Assembly: GCA_030549955.1 (NCBI GenBank)
Contig: JAUQQI010000044.1
Coordinates: 2,268 to 19,867 of the forward strand
DNA: 17,600 nucleotides
Source: Chloroflexota bacterium
GTDB lineage: Bacteria; Chloroflexota; Dehalococcoidia; JAUQQI01
Direction: 5' to 3'
The notes below the pieces were generated by a model, which was not told the origin of the DNA, searched no databases, and saw only the letters and a program-made list of their open reading frames with translations. A program made the translations under genes and the position numbers. This document shows, piece after piece, positions 1 through 6,238 of this stretch (its first letter is position 1; every line of letters begins with the position of its first letter).

Positions 1-462
1 CCGCCGAGACTGCCTTACGGCCTTATCCGGTGGGTCCTGGGCCTCAGCCCGGTCGGACCGGCAGTTTTTAAAACCCTCTTCTATTACGCCTTCGCCACCG
101 GTCGCCTCCTCAGGCCCGGCCTCGAGCGGTCCTACGGCCCTGACCCGGTTCCTGAGGACCTAGTTGCTTACTTCGAGCGGCTTCACCGGGTCCGGGGCAC
201 AGCCGACACCCTGGTGGCAATCCTAAAGTCGCCCCTGGTTGACCGTTACCTGGCGGCCGACCTGCCGGACCTGCGGGTCCCCATGCTGGCCGTCTGGGGC
301 GGGGCCGACCAGGTCGTGCCGCTCCGGGTGGTCGACCGCCTCCGGGGGCTTATCCCGACCGCCCGGGTCGAGATTCTGCCCGGCGCCGGCCATTCGCCCC
401 ACGAGACCCGGCCGGCCGAGTTTAACCGCCTGGTTCTGGAGTTTTTAACGGCCGAATCATGA
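1..462 (+). CDS. Alpha/beta-hydrolase fold protein, C-terminal part (5' end outside window)
   Basis: The frame is open from base 1 to the TGA at 460-462, so about 153 residues of the C-terminal part are visible and the start lies upstream. The last third fits an alpha/beta hydrolase: a hydrophobic strand ending in VWGGADQVVP supplies the acidic residue of the triad, and GAGHSPHETRP near the end supplies the catalytic histidine. The nucleophile elbow (GxSxG) and oxyanion region lie outside the window. The middle part, rich in Leu, Arg and Pro, would be the cap region. Enzymes of this fold hydrolyse esters, amides, C-C bonds or epoxides, so substrate cannot be read from what is here. The stop overlaps the next start as ATGA, so the two genes are translationally coupled. 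Confidence 0.8.
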   Translation, partial: PPRLPYGLIRWVLGLSPVGPAVFKTLFYYAFATGRLLRPGLERSYGPDPVPEDLVAYFERLHRVRGTADTLVAILKSPLVDRYLAADLPDLRVPMLAVWGGADQVVPLRVVDRLRGLIPTARVEILPGAGHSPHETRPAEFNRLVLEFLTAES

Positions 463-683
463 CCGGTTTTAACCTCTTCGACCTCATCTGGAACCTGAGC
501 AACGAGCTCATCTCCGCCCGGGTCCGGATGCGGGCCCTGCTGGAGCTCCTCGAAGAAAAGGGGATCCTGCTCCCCGACGAATTCGACGCCCGGGCCCGGG
601 CTGTCTGGGAGCGGGACCACGCCGAGCTGGCCCGGGAGCTTGCCCCGGAACTTTTCGAGTTCGAACCGGCCGACAACCCCTGA
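459..683 (+). CDS. Small hypothetical protein (74 aa) with SHOCT-like helix-loop-helix pattern
   Basis: I do not recognise a specific family. The ATG at 459 overlaps the hydrolase stop by four bases, which supports it as a real co-translated gene. The protein is acidic, soluble and probably all helical. Its centre, LLELLEEKGILLPDEFDAR (about residues 25-43), resembles the short LxxLxxxGxIxxxEF pattern found in SHOCT domains and other small helical adaptor segments. It has no cysteines, membrane segment or signal peptide. It is the middle gene of a tight hydrolase - small protein - CinA-like run. A role as a partner of the hydrolase is possible but is inference only. Confidence 0.6.
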   Translation: MTGFNLFDLIWNLSNELISARVRMRALLELLEEKGILLPDEFDARARAVWERDHAELARELAPELFEFEPADNP

Positions 684-1143
684 TGCCGCCCCGACGGTGG
701 CGGCCGGGGAGGGAGCCTGTGGGGGCGAACTGGCCCGGCTGCTGAGCCGTCGGCTTGGCCGCCGATTTAAAGGCGGGATTATCGCCTATTCTAACATTGC
801 CAAGGTCGAGCTTCTCGGCGTACCGCCCGACCTTCTCGAAACCGTCGGGGCCGTAAGCCCGGAGGTTGCCCTGGCCATGGCCCGGGGCGCCCGCCGCTTC
901 TTCGGGGCCGACTGGGGTGTTGCCGAGACAGGGATCGCCGGGCCCCAGACCGGCCGCCGCTCGGCTAAGCCGGTCGGCCTGGCCTGGGTCGCCGTCGCCG
1001 GCCCCGTCGAGCGGGTCGTCGAGGTGCGGACGGGGAGCGGTCGGCGGGCTTTAAACCGACGGGCCTTTGCCCGGGCTGCCCTCGATTTGCTCCTGACCGC
1101 CTGGGGGGAAGCCGACCCCGAAGAGGCCGAGAAGCCCCGTTAA
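640..1143 (+). CDS. CinA C-terminal domain protein (nicotinamide-nucleotide amidase-like), possibly inactive
   Basis: The body matches the CinA/PncC domain, which deamidates NMN to nicotinate mononucleotide in NAD recycling: GGIIAYSNIAKVELLGV, GAVSPEVALAMARGARRFFGADWGVAETGIAGP and KPVGLAWVAVAG follow the family order. The usual N-terminal signature ESCTGG reads EGACGG here, so the serine generally taken as part of the active site is absent. Start is uncertain. A TTG at 640 gives 167 residues but overlaps the previous gene by 44 bases. A GTG at 697 gives 148 residues, avoids the overlap and begins just before the signature, but neither has a good ribosome site. No N-terminal MoaB-like domain is present, so this is the stand-alone form. 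The last 93 bases overlap the opposing NadD-like gene. Confidence 0.75.
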   Translation: MPRNFSSSNRPTTPDAAPTVAAGEGACGGELARLLSRRLGRRFKGGIIAYSNIAKVELLGVPPDLLETVGAVSPEVALAMARGARRFFGADWGVAETGIAGPQTGRRSAKPVGLAWVAVAGPVERVVEVRTGSGRRALNRRAFARAALDLLLTAWGEADPEEAEKPR

Positions 1144-2076
1144 ATCCCCGGCCCGGAGAAGCTCCCGGCCCGCCCGTCCCTGACTGTCGTCAGTCACCAG
1201 CCCGGTCCAGACCCGGAAAACCGCGTCGGGCGGGGGGTGGGGTGGGGCGGAGCCAGCGACAAGCTCGAGCAGGCCTATCCGCAGACCGTAAGGGTCGACC
1301 ACGTCGCCGTCGGGGGTCCGGCGGGGTGGCTGAAACGCCCCGGTCGCCTCAATGAACTGCCGGACTTCGGCCGGAACGGCTCCGGCGGGGACCAGTCTCG
1401 CCGCCCACGCCTGGCGGACGGCAGTCGCCGAGAGGCCGGGATCATGATATTCCGGGGGCAGGGGCAGGTAGCGAACATGAGGCGCAAAGGCCCGATTTTC
1501 GGGTCGGCTCAGAAACACCCCCAGGTCCGCCCCGGTCCGGCCCGACCTGGGGGCCACGTAGAACCGGCTCAGACCAAAGAGCCGTTGCAGGGCCACATCC
1601 CGGTCGGCGTAATAACGGGGGTCGAAGACCTGGATAATCTTGTCAAAGCCGACCAGAAACCAGAGCTCCTTTCCAGGGGGCACCGGCCCGGCCCGGAGGG
1701 CCTCCGCTTCTTCAACATACAGGCCCCGGTTCGTAAGGACAATCCCCAGCCCAGGCCGGGTCCGGCAGTACTCGTCCAGGACCCAGACCCGGTCGGGCAA
1801 AGCCAGCCCCTCAGGCGCTTCTTTATCGACGGTCCGGACGGCCAGCAAAAAATACACCCCATCCACCAGCCGCCGGTCCAGGGGAACCCGGGCGAGGAGG
1901 GTGTGGGCAGTGGTGAGGGGGTTAAAGGAGCCCGGAAGAACCCCAACACGCCCGTTCCCGGCCGTCCGGACGACAGCCGCCACCGGCGGGGCGTCGGGGT
2001 CGAGACCCCGGATCAACCGACTAAACGCGGCATACGGGGCTGGGTCCCAGTAGCCAACGGCCTCGGCCACGTCCAC
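1051..2076 (-). CDS. NadD-like nucleotidyltransferase (cytidylyltransferase superfamily), extended
   Basis: The 341-residue protein carries the HxGH-type nucleotidyltransferase core. VLPGSFNPLTTAH (residues 46-58) is the nucleotide-binding loop, with TAH in place of the usual HxGH. LVGFDKIIQVF (141-151) resembles the NaMN/NMN adenylyltransferase GxD region, and LSATAVR (215-221) is the counterpart of ISSTxIR. Typical NadD is near 200 residues; this one has about 43 extra residues in front and some 90 behind, of unknown function. The likely reaction is adenylylation of NaMN, NMN or a related phosphate ester, so it may be a salvage or specialised homologue. GTG at 2074-2076 follows the upstream stop by seven bases with a GAGG-type ribosome site. 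It is last in a three-gene minus-strand run and faces the CinA-like gene tail to tail. Confidence 0.75.
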   Translation of the reverse strand: MDVAEAVGYWDPAPYAAFSRLIRGLDPDAPPVAAVVRTAGNGRVGVLPGSFNPLTTAHTLLARVPLDRRLVDGVYFLLAVRTVDKEAPEGLALPDRVWVLDEYCRTRPGLGIVLTNRGLYVEEAEALRAGPVPPGKELWFLVGFDKIIQVFDPRYYADRDVALQRLFGLSRFYVAPRSGRTGADLGVFLSRPENRAFAPHVRYLPLPPEYHDPGLSATAVRQAWAARLVPAGAVPAEVRQFIEATGAFQPPRRTPDGDVVDPYGLRIGLLELVAGSAPPHPPPDAVFRVWTGLVTDDSQGRAGRELLRAGDLTGLLGLFGVGFPPGGQEQIEGSPGKGPSV

Positions 2077-2083
2077 CGGTCCC

Positions 2084-2611
2084 TCAGCCGAGGGCCGGCC
2101 CCTCGGCCAGGATCAGGTCTTTTAAGTCCCGGAGAAACCGCCAGCGGCCAAACTCGGCATCGGTCGAAAGCTCCCGGAGCTCGGCTATCAGTAGCTCCCG
2201 GGCACCGGGCAGGTTGGCAACCCTAAAGAGGTTCATCAGCCGCAGGAGCTGGGCTTGCCGGGCAGGGTCCAGGGCCGGCCTGGTTTCCCACGCCTCCTTC
2301 GCGGCGCGGACTGGCTCAGCCGGGTCGATGCTGCGCTCGACCCGGCTCGCATGCCGGACGGTGATGAGGCCGCTGGCGATGGAGCCAATGTAAAGCGCAA
2401 CCAGTCCCCCGGCGACGGCCGCTGCCCCAACAAAGGGGGTGCCGTAGATGCCAAGGGTAACGATGACCGTAAGGACGGTGAGCCAGCGGCGCTCCTTTTC
2501 CAGCAGCTCAAAGACCTGCGCCTCGACCTGCCGGCGAGCCAGCTGCCCCCGCCGCCGGTAAACCTCATCAACCCAGACCCGGAGTTCGGCCTCAAACGTG
2601 GCCCCGGGCAT
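2084..2611 (-). CDS. Hypothetical membrane protein with two transmembrane helices (175 aa)
   Basis: I do not recognise a named family. Residues 1-42 form a charged, amphipathic helical region. Residues about 43-85 hold two closely spaced hydrophobic stretches (WLTVLTVIVTLGIYG and the following AAAVAGGLVALYIGSIASGL), and residues 86-175 are a soluble Arg/Glu/Leu-rich helical domain. The order suggests a hairpin anchor with both ends on the same side, probably the cytoplasm. ATG at 2609-2611 is preceded by a weak G-rich ribosome site. It lies 36 bases after the YggT-like gene and 7 bases before the nucleotidyltransferase, so the three are probably co-transcribed. I can assign no function beyond membrane association. 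Confidence 0.65.
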   Translation of the reverse strand: MPGATFEAELRVWVDEVYRRRGQLARRQVEAQVFELLEKERRWLTVLTVIVTLGIYGTPFVGAAAVAGGLVALYIGSIASGLITVRHASRVERSIDPAEPVRAAKEAWETRPALDPARQAQLLRLMNLFRVANLPGARELLIAELRELSTDAEFGRWRFLRDLKDLILAEGPALG

Positions 2612-2647
2612 AGCCCCGTTCCCCCGGCGTCACAAATCCCCGGCTGA

Positions 2648-2938
2648 TTATATCGCCCGGCGGTTCAGGACCGGCAGCAGGAGCAGGCCCACTGCCAGCC
2701 GCAGGATAATGACCAGGACCAGGGCCAGGATCGGAATGAACCGGTCGGCAATAAACCGTGGGGTAACCTGCCGGATGAGCCAGAAGAGGGGGCCGGTGAC
2801 CCGGCGGAATGCCTCACTGATGATGGTGCGCTGGCCGCCGGTGACCAACTCCAGGGCGAGCTGGCCGATGATGGTCCACATCAAAAAGGCCAGCAACCAG
2901 TTCAGGGCCTCAGCAAGAATCGCCAGCATTACCTTCAC
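2648..2938 (-). CDS. YggT-like small integral membrane protein (96 aa)
   Basis: The protein has two hydrophobic segments (about residues 5-30 and 64-90) joined by a basic loop. The segment GPLFWLIRQVTPRFIADRFIPILALVLV (residues 49-76) resembles the YggT/CCB3 pattern of TEPLL..IRR..P followed by a membrane helix. YggT proteins are inner-membrane proteins linked in some bacteria to osmotic tolerance and in plastids to cytochrome assembly, so the role here is open. GTG at 2936-2938 is the first start; ATG three codons later (2927-2929) is an alternative, and neither has a clear ribosome site at ideal spacing. It is the first gene of the three-gene minus-strand run and lies behind the hairpin that follows the symporter gene. 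Confidence 0.6.
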   Translation of the reverse strand: MKVMLAILAEALNWLLAFLMWTIIGQLALELVTGGQRTIISEAFRRVTGPLFWLIRQVTPRFIADRFIPILALVLVIILRLAVGLLLLPVLNRRAI

Positions 2939-2967
2939 CGGCCGTCACGGCTGCCCGGACATGAGAA

Positions 2968-3003
2968 GGTGGTGCGGATACAATTCGGTGTACCCGCACC
3001 ACC
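2968..3003 (-). terminator. Hairpin terminator behind the DUF4212-linked symporter gene
   Basis: Arms GGTGGTGCGG (2968-2977) and CCGCACCACC (2994-3003) pair perfectly. After one A/C mismatch the stem continues with TACA/TGTA and closes on a six-base loop. It sits 20 bases after the symporter stop. In the minus direction the stem is followed by TTCTCAT rather than a clean T run, so it may be an imperfect intrinsic terminator or an mRNA 3'-end stabiliser. It also separates the symporter operon from the YggT-like gene. Confidence 0.6.
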
Positions 3004-3022
3004 CGAACCTGTCCAGCCGGGG

Positions 3023-4957
3023 TCAGTCGTCGGCGCCGGGCTGAGGAGCCGGCCGCGGGGCCGGGGCCGCGCCCGGAACCGTAACCAGCTCGCCCACCGG
3101 AATCCGCACCTGGTCAACCAGCTCCTGGACCTCCCGGGGCGGCGGGGCGGTGGCCAGGCTCACCGCAATCTGCAGGCCGAAGTTCACCGCCATCCCGAAG
3201 ATGCCCGAGGACAGGTGGCTCAGCCCGAAGAGGTTAAAGCTCGGGAACAGGTAGTTGCCCCACAGGTAGACCAGACAGGCTACCAGCCCACCGATCATTC
3301 CGGAGATGGCGCCCCAGGCATTGGCCCGCTTCCAGAAGATCCCGAGCAGGACCACCGGGAAGAAGGTCGAAGCCGCCAGCGAGAAGGCCCAGGCGACCAG
3401 CTGGACGATGAGGGCCAGCCGTGGGAAGGCCAGGAAAGCCGCCACCACGGCCGCCACCAGGATCATCAGCCGGCTCACCAGAAAGCGGGTCGCGTAGGTG
3501 GCATTGGGGTTGATGGTTTTGGCGTAGATGTCGTGGGCCACCGCCGTGGAGATTACCAGCAGCAGGCCATCGGCGGTCGAGAGGGCGGCGGCCAGGCCCC
3601 CGGCCGCAACCAGGGCCGCTATGGTGTAGGGCAGACCGGCCACCTCCGGCGTGGCCAGAACCACGATGTCCGGATTGATGGTCAGCTCGGCCCACTGAAG
3701 GATCCCGTCCCCGTTGGCGTCCCGGATCGTCAGCAGTCCGGTCCGGGCCCAGGCTTCAACCCAGCCCGGGAGCTGGTTGATGGGCCTGCCGACGACGTTC
3801 GTGAGAAACTCCCAGCGGGAAAACGCGGCATAGGCCGGGGCCGTAAAGTAAAGCAGGAAGATGAAGAAGAGGGACCAGCCGACGCTAATGCGGGCCTCCT
3901 TCGGGTCGGGCACCGTGTAGTAACGGATCAGGATGTGGGGCAGGCCGGCCGTTCCGGCCATCAGGCAGAAGGTCAGGGCCAGGAATTCCCACGGAAAGCC
4001 CCGCCAGTCGGTCACGTTCATGGCCGGCGGCTGCGGCAGATTAATCCTGAGGGCTTCGTTTATCTGGCCAATGCTCGCCCGGGCCGAAGCATTGCTCAGG
4101 GTCCACTTGAAGGGCTCGATATAGGATGGCAGGTTTAGCTGCTGCTCGATCCGGCTGATCTCCTGCAGGGCCCGGCCGTACATCAGCTCAGAGATGGGCA
4201 CCCCGGTCCGAACTGTCGAAAGGAAGGTCACCGGAACCAGGTAGGCGATAATCAGGATGATATACTGGGCCACCTGGGTCCAGGTGATGGACTTCATCCC
4301 GCCCAGGAACGAGCAGACCAGCACACCCGCCAGGCCGACGAAGACGCCGATCTCAAAGGGCAGGCCGACAATCCGGCTCATGATGATGCCGACGCCCGTC
4401 ACCTGGGCCGTAACGTAGGTTAAAGACACGATGATGGCGCAGATGGCCGCCACCACCCGCACCGTCCGGCCCTTCTCCGGAAACCGGGCGGCCACGAAGT
4501 CCGGGATGGTGAACTGGCCGAACTTCCGCAAATATGGCGCAAAGAAGAGGGCCAGCAGAACATACCCGCCCGTCCAGCCCATGATATAGGCGCGCCCGTC
4601 GTAACCGAGGATGAAGAGCGAACCGGCCATCGAAATGAACGAGGCGGCGCTCATCCAGTCGGCCCCGGTCGCCATGCCGTTAAAGAAGGCGGGCACCCGC
4701 CGACCGGCCACATAGTACTCGTCGAGCCGCCGGGTAAAGTTCAGGATGCCGATAAAGGCGTAGAGGAGCAGGGTCAGGAACAGGTAGGCGTAGCCGATGG
4801 CGACTTTCGACAGCCCAACATTGACTTCAAGGACGGCCAGGATGGTGGTAAAGAGCAGCAGGCCGATGACGAAAACGCCGTAGATGCGAACGAGCCTTTG
4901 CTGGAAGAGCTTAACTTCCCGCTTCGAGACCCGGGTATAATAAGTTTCCTGCGACAT
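3023..4957 (-). CDS. Sodium:solute symporter, SSS family, DUF4212-linked (VC_2705-type)
   Basis: This 644-residue, multi-helix membrane protein (about 13 predicted spans) takes up a small organic acid, probably with sodium. SSS hallmarks are DEYYVAGRRVPAFFNGMATGADWMSAASF after the second helix, GGMKSITWTQVAQYIIL in the centre, GTAGLPHILIRYYTVPD, and GGLAAALSTADGLLLVIS near the C-terminal third. The last group resembles ActP and the VC_2705 subfamily, whose genes follow a DUF4212 gene, as here. Residues 413-424 read DANGDGILQWAE, a textbook EF-hand calcium loop, in a long non-membrane loop before the GGLAAA helix. ATG at 4955-4957 has a GGGGG ribosome site and lies 47 bases inside the DUF4212 gene, so translation is coupled. 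Substrate is not readable; acetate, propionate, pyruvate or lactate are reasonable candidates. Confidence 0.9.
   Translation of the reverse strand: MSQETYYTRVSKREVKLFQQRLVRIYGVFVIGLLLFTTILAVLEVNVGLSKVAIGYAYLFLTLLLYAFIGILNFTRRLDEYYVAGRRVPAFFNGMATGADWMSAASFISMAGSLFILGYDGRAYIMGWTGGYVLLALFFAPYLRKFGQFTIPDFVAARFPEKGRTVRVVAAICAIIVSLTYVTAQVTGVGIIMSRIVGLPFEIGVFVGLAGVLVCSFLGGMKSITWTQVAQYIILIIAYLVPVTFLSTVRTGVPISELMYGRALQEISRIEQQLNLPSYIEPFKWTLSNASARASIGQINEALRINLPQPPAMNVTDWRGFPWEFLALTFCLMAGTAGLPHILIRYYTVPDPKEARISVGWSLFFIFLLYFTAPAYAAFSRWEFLTNVVGRPINQLPGWVEAWARTGLLTIRDANGDGILQWAELTINPDIVVLATPEVAGLPYTIAALVAAGGLAAALSTADGLLLVISTAVAHDIYAKTINPNATYATRFLVSRLMILVAAVVAAFLAFPRLALIVQLVAWAFSLAASTFFPVVLLGIFWKRANAWGAISGMIGGLVACLVYLWGNYLFPSFNLFGLSHLSSGIFGMAVNFGLQIAVSLATAPPPREVQELVDQVRIPVGELVTVPGAAPAPRPAPQPGADD
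3686..3721 (-). other. EF-hand-like calcium loop coding segment in the symporter
   Basis: The twelve codons for residues 413-424 encode D-A-N-G-D-G-I-L-Q-W-A-E, matching the EF-hand loop at positions 1 (Asp), 3 (Asn), 5 (Asp), 6 (Gly), 8 (hydrophobic) and 12 (Glu). It is a single loop in a hydrophilic inter-helix segment. A role in calcium binding is inferred from the pattern. Confidence 0.7.
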
Positions 4958-5246
4958 GGCCTAACCCCCTTACTCCTCCTCTTCGGTCGATGATGTTATT
5001 CATAATGAGGGCATAGGCGAAGATGAGGACCACGAAGACGATAAGCGAGCCCTGACTCGACAGGTAATAACCAAGGGGGAAACCGGTCAGAATCGTAATG
5101 TTGTTCAGCGCCTTGGCGAAGGGCGGGTGGGCATACCCGGCCAGCAGCCAGATTACAAACAGAACCAGGATCAGGTTCCGGTTGGCCCGCCAGTAGCGCT
5201 GCAGGCGCTCATCGTGACCGGTGGGTTCGGATTGTGGTTGGTGCAT
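4911..5246 (-). CDS. DUF4212 small membrane subunit of the symporter
   Basis: The 111-residue protein matches the DUF4212 layout: a soluble N-terminus ending in RYWRANRNLI, a first helix (about 24-41), the FPLGYYLSSQGSLIVF motif (56-71) and a second helix running into MNNIIDRRGGV. In the family these proteins are encoded directly before VC_2705-type SSS symporters and are thought to be accessory subunits. ATG at 5244-5246 follows GGGAGGAGGT at a seven-base spacing. After the usual family end near DRRGGV the frame continues for about 19 unconserved-looking residues into the symporter gene, giving the 47-base overlap. Confidence 0.85.
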   Translation of the reverse strand: MHQPQSEPTGHDERLQRYWRANRNLILVLFVIWLLAGYAHPPFAKALNNITILTGFPLGYYLSSQGSLIVFVVLIFAYALIMNNIIDRRGGVRGLGHVAGNLLYPGLEAGS

Positions 5247-5349
5247 CTATATGACCTCCTCCCTGAAGAAGTTTGTCTCTGCCCGCTTTAAGGGCCTCCG
5301 CTCGGGGGCTTAGAAAGGGTCCGTCTGCTACCTGCCAGACATCACCTCC

Positions 5350-6018
5350 TTAAGCCTGCCGGCTCACCAGCACCAGGTCAGCCACGGTTTTAACCCCAAA
5401 AGCTTCGAGTTTAAAGAGCTGCCGTTGCCAGATCTGGGCGGTGGCGAGGGCATCGGCCAGGGCATTATGCGGCCGTAAGACAGGGACCCGGTACCGGCGA
5501 GCGAGCGTCTCTAAGTCGTTAAGCTCGGGAAGGTCTGCTGCCCCGTTCTGGCCCGCCGCCTGAGCCGCCAGCCACTGCTCAACCTGGCCGGTATCCACCC
5601 AGATAAAACCGTCGACCGGAAACCCTGCCCGCTGCAGGAACGCCCGGTCGAAGGCAACATTATGACCAACAAGGATATGGTCGCGGCAAAACTCGGCAAG
5701 GGCAGGGATAACGGCCTCAACCGGCGGGGCAGTGAGCACATCGGCCGGCCGGATCCGGTGGATAGGCACCGTCCGACCCCACCCATTCCGCCGGGGTCGG
5801 ACGAGCCGATGGAAGGTGGAGCCGACCAGAATCCGGTTTCCGACCATCTTGACCGCCCCAACTTCCAGGATCTCGTCCGCATCGCCCTGGAGGCCGGTCG
5901 TCTCGGTATCGACCACCACGAAACCAGCCTCGGCCAGGGGCCGGCTAAAGAGAAGGTGCCGGCCCCGGCCAGAAACCCAGCTGATGCAGGCTGCCAGCTT
6001 CGTGAGCATAGAATCCAT
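5350..6018 (-). CDS. DnaQ-like 3'-5' exonuclease (DEDDh family)
   Basis: All three exonuclease motifs are present: VVVDTETTGL (Asp37, Glu39), HNVAFDRAFL (His119, Asp124) and HNALADALAT (His184, Asp189), which makes it a DEDDh-type 3'-5' exonuclease acting on DNA or RNA ends. At 222 residues it is a stand-alone exonuclease rather than part of a polymerase. Genes of this kind recur beside DUF294 proteins and SSS symporters in Proteobacteria, where their role is not settled; here it precedes the DUF4212-symporter pair by 103 bases. ATG at 6016-6018 is the first start, with no clear ribosome site. ATG at 6007-6009 or a start nearer the first motif is possible, since the first 30 residues are not typical of the domain. 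Confidence 0.85.
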   Translation of the reverse strand: MDSMLTKLAACISWVSGRGRHLLFSRPLAEAGFVVVDTETTGLQGDADEILEVGAVKMVGNRILVGSTFHRLVRPRRNGWGRTVPIHRIRPADVLTAPPVEAVIPALAEFCRDHILVGHNVAFDRAFLQRAGFPVDGFIWVDTGQVEQWLAAQAAGQNGAADLPELNDLETLARRYRVPVLRPHNALADALATAQIWQRQLFKLEAFGVKTVADLVLVSRQA

Positions 6019-6021
6019 TGG

Positions 6022-6073
6022 ATAATAAATGGGGACCGTATCCGAGAAGGTCCGTTTTGCAGAATATACCGGT
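6022..6073 (-). promoter_or_regulatory. Probable regulatory region of the exonuclease operon with element copy A
   Basis: Element A reads TTTTGCAGAATATACCGGT on the plus strand at 6055-6073 and is followed by AAAATGC. It matches the copy at 7802 in 15 of 19 positions and the copy at 14050 in 14 of 19. On the minus strand a TATTAT hexamer (6027-6022) lies 27 bases past the element, just before the annotated ATG, without a good -35. If it is the -10, transcription would begin at or inside the annotated start, favouring a downstream start codon. Confidence 0.4.
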
Positions 6074-6179
6074 AAAATGCTGAAAAACCTGGCGGATCAG
6101 CACTCACCGACCGTCAAATTGACTTAAGCAGATTCGGTTCGATGCCTGTGATACGGAATAGCCGGCGAGACCAATGGAA

Positions 6180-6215
6180 GCGGGGCAGATGGTCGGGTTA
6201 AGCCATCTGCCCCGC
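6180..6215 (-). terminator. Strong hairpin behind the MFS transporter gene
   Basis: Arms GCGGGGCAGATGG (6180-6192) and CCATCTGCCCCGC (6203-6215) form a perfect 13-bp stem with a ten-base loop. It lies 23 bases after the MFS stop and ahead of the exonuclease gene on the same strand. In the minus direction it is followed by TTCCATT, a weak T tract. It probably ends MFS transcription and insulates the exonuclease operon. A second imperfect repeat, TTCGGC-A-GCCGAA (6221-6233), adjoins it. Confidence 0.65.
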
Positions 6216-6238
6216 AGGCTTTCGGCAGCCGAAGCCGC

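Noticed and set aside
1237..2226. Long open frame on the plus strand (329 codons)
   Set aside because: It is the antisense shadow of the NadD-like gene, of low complexity (Gly/Pro/Arg/Gln), with no domain and no ribosome site. GC-rich DNA produces such frames.
2969..4138. Long open frame on the plus strand (389 codons) opposite the symporter
   Set aside because: Antisense of a clear SSS symporter; the translation is Gly/Arg/Gln-rich with no family pattern.
4911..4985. Frameshift at the end of the DUF4212 gene, because a shifted frame would end in Glu-Glu-Glu-stop before the symporter
   Set aside because: The normal frame keeps the family ending MNNIIDRRGGV; a shift would destroy it, so a simple extended tail is more likely.
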